From positions 6,751,241-6,811,240 of the forward strand of contig OZ037768.1 of the NCBI GenBank assembly GCA_964035545.1: a stretch of 60,000 bases of DNA, read 5' to 3'. Below, piece by piece: positions 21,601 to 33,600 of the stretch; within the stretch, counting starts at the first letter, position 1, and each line of letters starts with the position of its first letter. Origin of the DNA: Bugula neritina. Lineage: Eukaryota > Bryozoa > Gymnolaemata > Cheilostomatida > Bugulidae. The notes under the pieces were generated by a model. The model was not told the origin of the DNA and did not search any database. It worked only from the letters and a program-made list of their open reading frames with translations. The position numbers were made by a program, and so were the translations under genes.

Positions 21601-24600
21601 TTTTTCGCTTTGAATGTAAATATGGGTTTTTTAGTTGATGGTCTTGTTTATATTACATTTAATAAACTAACCAGCCAAATTTTACGATAATTTTTTTTCC
21701 TAAAATATTTAAGTAGTATGAATGTGTTGTAGCGTGAAAAGGTGATGCACGTTATAAAATGCAATCAGATGAACGAGTAAGCATTTTATTGAATTATTCA
21801 CCAACAACCAATATACTGAATGAAATGCTTAATTTGTTTCACAGATGCCTAAAGATACTCTAGACCTTCTAGTGCAGGATTTGTCTTTGAAAAATGTCTC
21901 AAGTCTGCCTTTGAACGTCAACTTGAGTCTCAAGTATCCCTTTGCTATGGTGTTTGGTTCAAATGATGGCAAAGTGGAAGCTGGAGAAGAGACAAAGGTC
22001 ACAGACGTCACGATAACTCTTGCTGTCAATGAGTCATACACTCTCAAAGTTGAGTTTGACCCGTCATTTAAAAATGACTGTCACATACGAACCGCTGATG
22101 AGGTGCTCAGCATATCTTACCAGGAACATCCTCATATTGTGAGTGTAAATTATCAGTTAACATGAATTCTGTAACAGGTTTTGTGTGTGCTGTGTCATGA
22201 TTCCATCGCAGCCCCTGTAGTGTAATGGGTAGCGCACTGGCTTGCAGGTTGGAGAAATGCAGTTTGATTCCTGATAGGGCAGTTTATTTTGCAGCAGGAT
22301 ACTTCATCATTTGGGTTTTTTTATTGTAAGCATGTCAACTATATTGGTCAATAATCTACAGCAGTTACAGTCTTTATTCTAAAGTAATTGCTGTTTGAAG
22401 AACTTTGTGTTTCGAGCAGTAATTAATACAAACTAATGCCGTTGAAAGAATGTTACAACTTACAATATTCAATGTATTTCGTAGGATTACATTGCTTTAA
22501 GAGGAGAAGTTTATTTTCCAAATTTATCTTTTGAGAAGACAACTGTTGACTTTGGATGTGTTCTCAACGACACTGAAGTCACGCGATATGTCAACATCAC
22601 CAACAACAGGTAATCTTGGTTCACCATTTTTTATGCTCTTTAAAACTCACGCAAGTTTATAGTCGCCATCCCTGTGAGAAACCCCTGATGAAAAGGGTTT
22701 TTGTTAGAACGGGCTAAGGACTTGTTCAAATGAGGCACAGGAGCAATTATGACTGGATGCTCTTCCTAACATCACCAATGGCCTTTGTCGGGGTTTGAAC
22801 CCACAACTTCGTGTTCACAAAGCGAACGCTCTAACCCCTAGACCACGGCTGCTCTTTAAACTCTATTTATAATTTGTTTTATATCTTATATGCACTTTAA
22901 TTTACTCTAATAGGAAGTACATATGCGTCACGTCTTTATATGTTGTAGCCCTATGGATGTAAACTACCGCTGGTCTTTTCTTGTTGACGATGAATTACAT
23001 GTTGAGCGAAGACAGAGGTATGTTCCCGCGCAGACGTACACTGTACTAGATGAACAAGACAAGGAGCAAGAAACTCTTCCAAAAGAAGAAATAGAACTGA
23101 CTAAAGTTGTATGTTTAACATCTTCTATATGTCTTCTCTCTTATTTTACATGGCTCACTGCTTTTAAACTTGGGTGACCAGACTCAATTTTTTTATTACA
23201 AAGTCAAATTTTTCGTAAAAGCTTATTTCTAATGCATGACCTAATGTTAGGCTTTAAAATTCAATTTTGTTTCATTTAAAAGGTGAAAATCTTTAGTTAA
23301 AGTTAGTCACCAGAATTCAGGGCGTTACAGTAAAGAATTTTTCCTCTCTTACCTTTTTATGTTTGTTGTTAAACCAAATGAAAATAGATTAAATGCTTGA
23401 GAATAAGACACTTTCATGTTAATGGTTTAAGCACGCTTACGTAGAATTTTACACATGCAATGACTAAAGGATCTACGAAATAATTTTTCATAGGAAGCGT
23501 ATTTAACATGATGTGATTAAATCTTCCATTAGGAATTCAGATTTTAATAGCTTGTTTCAATTTTATTTCCATTTTATTGATTTTGAAGTAACATATTTAT
23601 AGAAAGTACAGACAATAGTATCAGCAGATCATTGTTAAACTTTTTATATACTCATAATGTTTTTTAGCACTCAAAAGACACATCATGTGGAGTAGATAAC
23701 ATTGATATTGCATCTGGTCATATTCAGCCTGAAGTAATATGTGTAATTTATATAGTTCTACCATATAATATTTATTTTATACTTCTTTTCTAGGTTTTGT
23801 TTTCTGTTAAAGTTTAAACCTATTTTATAGCCTTTCAGCAAAAAGTTTTTTAAAAGTTTTATTTGAATTACAGTCTGTGGTTATTGTTGTTATCAAATCC
23901 TAGAGTATGTATAATTCAACGTTGGTGACAGAGTTTCAAAACCGGGTGTCCAATTATGTTGTTGTGTGGATGTAAGAATTATAAAACCTGTTTATTAAAT
24001 GATACTATTATTACCAATTTTCTTGAATGTTTCGTTTTGCAATATCTAAATTATTGTGTAAGCTTGAACTAATGTTATGTTTTAGGATCATGTTGATGAT
24101 GAGAATGCCAAGGACTTAGAGCAGGAGAAAGAAACTCCTCAACTTCCTGTAAACAATGTCTTGAGTGGAAAGGAAGCTGACCCTGTAGATGCTGACATCA
24201 CTGAGCTCTCTCCTGCTAGACCTGATGCTGAAGCTGTACCAGAACCAGATGCCGGTGATTCTAAGGTATTAGCTGCTGTACAGTGTTATTCCTGTCAACT
24301 CCGGATTATAAAAACATATTTTATATGTTTTTGCATAAGTTTTCTTACAGCAATGCTGCGTCAATAAATAAAACTTGTTGTAGCCTTTCTGGAGTGCTAA
24401 TAATTTTGTGTCACATAAATAAAAACCGCAATATTTGAGCAGTTGGGATGTTGTGATCCGCTTGAATAAGCTTCAAGTTAGATTAAAAATGTTGAGCAGC
24501 TTTTGGTAAAGCATATTTTCCTTTTTCCTAGCATGTGTACTTTAGCCCCCTTGAATTGCAATTAATTAAATATATATAGATACTGACTTTATTTGAGTTG

Positions 24601-27600
24601 TGTGCAATACAGTTGTTTTCACCATCAGCGATTTCTTACAACCGTCAATGCTGATTTTTGCAGTTAGTTTTATGGTACTTTATGTATATCTCATTATGAT
24701 AACTTCTTAACATCATCATTTGATCTTCCTTATAAAAACAGTCTCGCTTGCATTTTAGCTCTCTTCCAAGAAAATAGGTGGTAGAACTTTATTCACAGCA
24801 GTTTCTCGTGCTGTCATGCGTCTACATCTACCAAAAGTTGTGAGAACAAGAAATGTGTCTGATTTAGTTTTACCTGAAACTCAAAAATCTTTAGCTCAGA
24901 TAACTCCAACTTCAACTCGGGAGGTATTCTCTTTCACCCGCCTTTTCACATAGTACTATCTTCTCCACCTCAGTCTCTTTGTTCATCTCATCACACACTG
25001 CTGATCTGTAACATTCTTCTATAAAGTTTTTACTAAACAAATTTTTAAAAAATTCAATGTTTTGCAAATATATGTTTGTAGGAAGAAGTTGAAGAAGATT
25101 TTCAACAAGCTACCACATCAGAGCTGTTGGCCGAGACCAACACCGAAGCTCTGGTCCCGACTACTCTAGCCGAGGTTGAGGACATCAAGAAGGAAAATTC
25201 TGAGCTGATTGTTGCACAGCCAGGCCTTCATTCTACTGATGACCAGGTCTGTCTGTCATAAATTCATCAACATTCAAGGGAGGAAGTTCCAGGACAATCC
25301 CATATTTCCTACTTTAAAAAGACCTGTTGATTTAGGAGGAATGTCCCAATTTTTTTATTTGGTATAATTTGAACATAGTTTAGTGTCAAAAGAGTTACAT
25401 TTTTATTTTTGAGAATCAATAATATTTTAGGGAATTTAATCAAATTTAGGAGTCTTATTCTGTAATACTGTGCGATATATTACTACAATTTATATTACTT
25501 CTTACTTATACATTAACTTACAGGAGGGTGGGATAAATGAAGAAATAATTGAAGTTACTGAGCTGCATCCGATGCGTCCACAAACAAGGATGGGGCCTAT
25601 GAGGGCGCCTGCTGCTATAAATTCTACCATTAAAGCTTTACTTGAGGGAAGTCATGAGATGGAGGCTGCTCTTGGAGTCGAAGAGGTAGTAGCAAATTCA
25701 CGTGATGCATAATTTCTTTCCCTAAAAACTACTAATTACCATTTTGGTGATCATATTGTTTATATATAAGCTATCAATGTATCTCTGTGCATCTGTATAT
25801 ACCGTATATGCTGGTATATCTGCATATACTGATATATCTGCATATACTGTGTTTGTTGTATATGCTGTATATATGTATTTACTATATATTTCTATATGCT
25901 GTATATATTGTATATACTGCATATATTCTATATGCTTTATATACAGTATATGTTATATATATGCTGTATATGTGGTATATGCTGAATCTATTGGTGCAGG
26001 TGTTTGATATCCTCCCATTGTATGGTACACTGAAACCTGGTGAGACAGAGCAGATAACTCTTACATTTTACGGCCATGCTAACATTGGCAGTAAAGCAAA
26101 AGCGCTTTGTGAGGTAGAAGGTGGACCTACCTATGAACTAGCTCTTCTAGGTAATCTATTAATTACTTTTGGCAAATGATTTTTGCATTCTAATTTAGCT
26201 TTGCCAAATGAGTTTGTTTCAGAAGTTTAAAAGAGTATTTTTATATTGACTAATGTTTATTTGAAATAGATCATTTTTTAGAATTAAGGTTTCGTGTAAA
26301 ACTTTATGCAACATTATTTCGATTTTACGTTTTTGCTAATTTGTCAGCATATTGAAAATTATGCAATAAGGTAAACTACAGGTGAGTCATCGCTGGTGGA
26401 GTACCGGTTTGATGCTAGTGAGATCGACTATGGCAAGCAGATGTATGACCAGGTGGCAACCTCCGAGATCACCCTCGTCAACAAAGGAAGGGTTGGTTTT
26501 GATTTTGAAGCTCTTGATATGGAGCCTTCTGCCACTGGCAAGCCACATCCTGGCCTACCTTTGCTGATTCCTCACAAGGTGAGTTTTTGTTGCAGTTAGT
26601 TTCAGAATTTTCAGCCGAAGCAGTTCTTTAAATAGTTAGTAAAATAATTTACTCTTCAATTTAATTTCCTTCTATTCTATATTTAGTATGTTGTATCTAG
26701 ACACCAACATGTTATATAATATCATACTTATTATTTCTGCCAATATGTAATACATTAAATGGATATGTGTGAAGCAATACTAAAGTAAAATATTCCATTT
26801 TTACATGAAAAACCTAAACTCATGGTTTAATTGCCTTTGAAAAGCACACCCTAACCTTGAATTGTAAACTGGTTTTCTGTACCAGGGATACATTGAGCCT
26901 CTCAGTGAAATGGTTCTTCAAGTTAAGTTCTTCCCTGGAGTACCTGACAAGTTTGAAAAGTCATTTAAGATTCAAGTGGCTCACTTTGAACCAGAGACCA
27001 TAACAATATTCTGTGAAGGAATATTCCCACGGATTTGTCTGGACCTGCCCAGATATTCAGATCCTGAAGGTTTGTCAGATTAATTATTTCTGTTCATTTT
27101 TTGTTTGGTGAAACTCGGTTTTTCATCTCAAAACCTTTAGTGAGCTTATAGTCGCCATCTCCTTGAAAACTCCTGATGGAAATTTTTTTATACAGGCTAA
27201 GGAATTTTTCACTATTGTGGTTTTCTTATTCGTGAAAAGTTTAGTTGAAATTAACTTTGTTTCGACAAACATATCCAACATTTCTAAATTCCATGTTGCT
27301 AGTAACTGCTAGAAAGTTTTGACATTTTTTCAACTCTTTCTTTTATTGGCTTGCTGTTTATTTACAAACTGTAGGTCACTACAAAAACTTGAGCGAAATT
27401 GCAAGAGATAACTTAACTAGTTTGCCTTCCTCAAGCAAAGCAAACATCCTGGTGCTGCACCAGGATGAGCTGAACTACGCTGACCCACTGAGTGAGTTGT
27501 CCCCTCGTGGAGTTGCCGAGGTTCCAGCCCACCAGCCCTCTGAAAGTGAGTTACAGTCGGAGATTGAGAGACTGACTGTCACTGAATACACCAAATCTCA

Positions 27601-30600
27601 CTCTATTCCTTCTGCAGAAGACACGCTCGCTTCTCCACAGAGGTCAAAAAATGCAACATCAAAAACGAAATCCAGAAAACGTAAAAACAAGTATGTAATA
27701 AACAGATCAAGAGCAACATTTTTTTCTTATCATGTTATTTTAAACTTTCTTGTCAAATTATTTCTTATCACCTATTCTAAGTGCAACATTCTTTTTCTTA
27801 TAAAATACTCCTTTAATGATTTAGCATGCATTTATAAGTCCATATAATTTATAAGTCCATATACAACAGATTGTATACTTTATCTAACATATTTTTTAAT
27901 TTATTTTTAATTTAAATTTTTTATAATCGTAATATTTTAGGCCGACTTTGCCTGACTATTTACTGGATTTTGGGCACGTCATACTCGGCACTGTGCGCAC
28001 TCATATCGTCAGAGTAACCAACCCGGGAATAGCTCCGGTATCCTTCTCAGTAGATCACAATACTATTGCTGAGAATGGCTTTAACGTTGAGTTAGACAGA
28101 GTAAAGCTGTTGCCCGGAGCTCCAGATCATGAACCTATTGATTTTGTGGTCAGTTTTGATCCTCGGGGAGCCAACCTTGCTCTGGGACCAATAGAGAGTG
28201 TGGTGCCCATCAATGTAAGCCTGTTTTATATATTTGAAAACTTTTTACACAATTGATTAGTTTTTATTGTCGAATTTTTCTACAAATATTACTGAGATAG
28301 CTTGTAACACTGTAAGTTAAAGTATTATATGCACTATTATTATCTATCATGTCACTTGCATTTGTGAACATAAGGAATGCATAATTGCTTTCTTCATTAA
28401 CATGCTTCTTTTTAGTAATTTGCCTTTAATTTGCATACAGTTATGTTATGATATTTTCAAATTAATAATTCAAACATTCGTTCTATTGCCTTTCTTAAAA
28501 GAACTGAGCAACAGCTCATTGCAGCTGGCATGAAATTATATCTGATGACTACCACTAGATTACAGCATTTGTGTATCTTATAAAATATGTGCTAGTGACA
28601 GTGTCAGTGCAGGTTTGTAAGATGTTTGAGAAATGAGCTTAAGATGTTATTTCAACATATAGGCATTTACAATAGCTGCAATGCAACAATTTCAGTCAAT
28701 AGTGTATATAACTGGTAGTAAGCTATGTGATTGGTCCATCTTTGAAAACTTGTGTAACCATTTTTTGCACTCTAATAGTAAAAATTTCAAAAGTTTTATT
28801 CATCAGCTGGAGCCTTTTCTTGTGGTAAATATAATTCAGGAAATGCCTAGTTATATGATGTCTGTATGATTATCAGATCTTGTATGGTCCACAAGTTAAC
28901 CTGAGGCTAAAGGCAAGTATTACAATGCCCGACATGGAGATATCCTCTGATGTATTAGAGTTTGGAGAAGTGAAATGTGGAAACTGTGAAATAATAACTG
29001 TTCAGATACACAACCACAAACAAGTCAGGTGCGAGTGGTCCGCTCTGCCCACTGAAAAAGAGCTTCGAGAGGTAAGTTTAGTAAAGAGCATCAAAGCGCC
29101 AACTATGTTATTCTGAAAGACAATTCAGCAGCAATAGTTTAGTGATGGCAATGAAGCAGGACAAAGCTTATTAGGCAATATTTTTACCACAGTATGGATT
29201 TTCTATTACATATAAAATTTTCAAATTACAGTCACTGTTTAGTATTTATATACTGTATAATTGCTTTATTATTTTAATTGTCGCTGATAATTTAAAAGTA
29301 TAAAAGATCTTGGTTATGTTGTACTTAGAATCTTGGCTCCAGTCATCATCACTTGCATGGTGAAGATTCACTCCAAAATAGAGTCGGTCAAAGTGTTAAA
29401 CCAATCCATTTCAGCCTCTCAAACAAACTACCATATCAAACTATCAAACACATGCGGTCAACCTTTCATCATCTTCATTCTGCTCTTTCTCAGGTTTCTT
29501 ATTTCTCACATGCATTCAGCTGTCACTTTATATCCATCTTCTTTATACTTTGACACCACATGCCTCTTTCACATTAGTGGAAAATTATTTTTGTGTACAT
29601 ATATAATATAAGTTTGTGTCTGTCCAAGTTATCCTAAGAGTAGTTTGTTAGTGAAAATATTGCTTTATGTTATGTGTAGACATTGTAGTTGTTATGGTTC
29701 ATCAAACACAGGCATTTTTATGGTTAATTTTAGCAATCCAGTAGCATAGATAAGCATATGCCAATGCATTTGCGGAGAAAAATGAAACCAGAAAAGCCGA
29801 AACCCAAGACGTTTGAGTTAATGCCCTCTACTGGTGTGCTCATGCCTGGCCAGAGAGTCAATGTACAAGTCAAGTTTATGCCTACTGAGGAGGTGTGCTA
29901 AAACTATTTAGACATTTGTGCATTTCTCATATTCATTCTGCATATTAAGTAAAACAATGCTTTGGTTATATACTTTTTCTAAAATGCATATATATTTTTG
30001 TTATCTAAAGTATTCATAACTTAAACGTAATACATTTTTATGGTAGTTGCTACCCCTACCGAAATATTTTCTACTGTCTGCTTACAGCGTAATTATGAAC
30101 ACCGACTCATAGTGAGGCTTGCTCAAAGTAGCCAAAGACTTATGGTGTTGTGCAAAGGCAAAGGGCAGGAGCCCCGCCTGGAGTTTAACAGAAACTTGGT
30201 AGAATTTGGACCTGTTCTGCCACACAGTCTTGGCGATGAACAAGATGTCGTTGTGAAAAACCCCTGTGGCTTTCCCATTGAGTTCTACAGCCTTGAGTTA
30301 GACCGACAGTACTTGGAGGAGGAAAAGATTCTCAGGCTAATGAAAGGCTGGGATGAGTACAACACAATTTTGCTTCCACCTCGACCTGTAAACGAAAAGC
30401 TGCCGGAAGAGCTGACTAGCTTCTATGAAGGTATTTCAATTGAAAACATGATGTAACCATGAAGTTTTCAAGTCTTAACTTCAAATACATTTTTATACAT
30501 TTTTTTGGGAAAAAAGTGCAAAGAGGTAATATTTACAATGATGATGTGAAAGTGATTGTATGATTGTATATAAATACTTGCTGCACATGTGCAGAACAAG

Positions 30601-33600
30601 TAAAGAAAGTGGAAGAAGCTGAGCAGTTGAAAAAGGAGCAAGCAGAGCTGGCAGAACAGGCTGCTGGTGAGACTAAAGAAGACGAGACAGTCACTGTACA
30701 AGTTCCAACCACTTCTGTCGCAGCACCAGGGCTACAAAGTGGAACTCAGGCCAAATCTGGTGAACAACTTGAAGAGGACGAGGATGACGAAGGTGAGAGA
30801 GCGGCTGTTGATTATACGCATTAGATTTGACATTCTGTATTCTGAAGATGACACAACGAATTTAGTCAGAAATTTCCATCTGCTTTAATAAAAGTTTTAA
30901 TCTATTTTTGTAAGCTATGAATTTTTTTATCTCAATTGAATATTTTTAATTCTGTGAATAATGTGTTTAATAATTAAATCATTTAGAGAAAATCAGAGAG
31001 TCACTAAGTAGTCTAGCTCTGGGAGATCTGGAAGTAACGCCTGTATCGGCAGCTATTGCTAGACACCTTGGTATTGACCTCACACCTGATGGCAAAGCTG
31101 CTAGAAACAGAAGAGGTGTGGCCATCATCGTGCACGGTGCTCCTGTATCAGGTAATATGTAGTGAAAGTAGTTTTTTTAAATTATATGTTTTGCGCATTT
31201 TATTCAGTATATGCATGTATGTAGTTGTGCTTGATGAATTTTACTGCAAAAATATTTGCACCTAAACATAGTGCATACTCTTTTTGTAACTTTCTGATAT
31301 TTGGGGTCTTAAATCAAACCACTTTTTTTCTTTCAGGTAAAACATCAACAGCTGTACAATTGGCTAAAAAGTATTCAACCGCATTGCTGACTATCGATGG
31401 AGTTGTGATTGAGGCTATCTCTAATGGAAACACACCAGCCGGCATGCGTGCCAGAGAGCTGTGTGCAGAGACGGCCAGGAAGAAAGCAGAGGAAATGAAA
31501 GCTGTTGAGACCGAGGAGGATAAGAAACTGGGTGGAGGATTAAGTATGGAGCAAGTACAAGCCCACACAGCTGGCCAGGCGGCTGTTGCTAGCAACCACT
31601 CTAACACCCAAAGTATTATATCCAACAGGAAAACCAGCAGCATGGCCGGTGCTCCTGGTAAAGACAAACATGCTAAGATGATACCTCCAGCTGTCCAGCA
31701 CGCTGGTGGAGCAGCTGTACCTGACGCATCCTCAAACAGTCAGGTATGAATCATTAGATATTATAGTAAAACTACAGTACTGTAGCAGCAACTACAGCAC
31801 TGTAGCAACAATTACGGCACTGTAACATCTACAGCTACAGTACAGTACTTATTGCTACAGTACTTCAGTTGCTGCTACAGCATTGTAGTTTCTAATACTG
31901 TACTGTAGCGGTTCTTATTGTATGTAGTTGCTGCTACAGTACAAAAACTCTAGTTTTTTGCATCTCTACATCAATAATGTAACGTAGACAGTAACTCATT
32001 TGTGTTCTTAAATGTAGATCATGACAGTGCTAGTCTTTTATTAAACTATTCAAGTTTGAAGCTATTTTGTGTACCAATATACAGGAGCATCTGTTACTAA
32101 GAGCTGTAACATCAGCCAATTCTCGGAGACGTTCTACTCTGGACATAAGTAGACATTTTGTATTTAAGAGAACGTCGATTTTTGCAGTAAGATTCACCCC
32201 CGTGTCGTCCATGTTGCACACTTAGCCCTATCTTTGGTTGATCTATCAATGTGTTGTCATAGTGACAAGTTATGTATAGATAAAAATGTGTTCACAACCT
32301 CTTTACTCTATTGCAAAATCTATTTACTGTAGTTTAGCATCTACAATATTAGTTTGTATTAATAGTATATTTGTCTGCTGTTACGTAATCCAATGCAAAA
32401 AGTATGGGATATAGAATTTATATTAGTTACTGTATGCTAACCGTTGTTATCTTTTATCTCTTCTGATACACTCAGTCATATATAACCTTTTTCACTTTCT
32501 GCTTACATCAGAATCACCGGTTCTTGCATGCTCACTAGATTTGACTTGTCGCACTCATAATCTTCTCGGCGTTAATTACTTTTAGAATTCTACCGTTAAT
32601 ACTCACAAAGAAACATTTAAGTCATTTGCCCCCAAACAGCGTGTAGGTGGTGGCAATATCAAATTTGGTGTTCAAAAAGTTAACAGTGCCGCACTCATCA
32701 ACGCTCAGGTTTCTCTGCTCTATATTTACTATTTCCTCTTTCTTTGTTCTTTTCTCTCATTCAGTCTGTTCTCTATCTATCTATTCATAGGTTTTTAACT
32801 GCAAAGTCATATATTTTTGACCGAATATATTTTTGATGCAATCACTTTGAGCCAGTTTTACAAAAAAGTTTATACAGGTTAAAAGGTTTACTGTAAACAA
32901 ATAGCTAACTTTTTTATGATTTATATTTCCAATACTTTATAGCAGTTTGTAGTATTTGAAATAAAAGAAATATGTCAATTTCTGTCAATAGCATAAATCA
33001 GTTTGAAGCTACAAGTAACTTATAGTTGCTTTGAAGCGAAGTATGTTTTCACATAAAAGCTAGTTGGGCGTTTGAGCTCAGCTTCAACTGTTAGTAATTA
33101 TTTTTAGGCTGCAATGAGCCCACCACCACTAGCAGCTCCTATAGCCAGGAGACTTAGCATTAGTGCCAGTGCAGTTGGAGAAGAGGGCCTCTACTCATGT
33201 GTCCTTCCTGAAGAATTGGTAGTTGAGATTATTGCTGACAGAGTGCAGGTAGGCAATCAGTTTGTTTTTGTTACATCAGAGTTTAATTTATTATTTTGTA
33301 TTGTAACTTCTTTTTGAGAAGTTTTGTATAACATTTTGGTTTCTATTGCTTCACAGTAGAAAAGTTAGGCTTTAATTTATATCAGAAAGATAATAAAAGA
33401 GTTAAATGAAGCCTCCATTTTATAAGATTTGTAACATTCAATTTGTTTAAAGTTTTAGAACTTTTAGCTAATCTAAAATGTAATTGACAAGAAGTCTTGT
33501 ATTCTGAAAAAGTAAGATTTAAAAAGTAAAGCAAAAGTAGATATGTATATTTTGAAGTAATTTTCTTCATTTCGATTATAACTTCCATTTTTATTGCAAA

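Noticed and set aside
22211-22281. Functional tRNA gene
   Set aside because: Acceptor and anticodon stems are mismatched and no terminator follows. Better called a SINE head or pseudogene.
25722-26007. Isoleucine/tyrosine-rich frames on both strands
   Set aside because: Generated by the TATATGC repeat array.
29333-29611. 92-codon plus-strand frame in HYDIN intron 30
   Set aside because: No HYDIN similarity, and its phase does not join exons 30 and 31, which fit directly.
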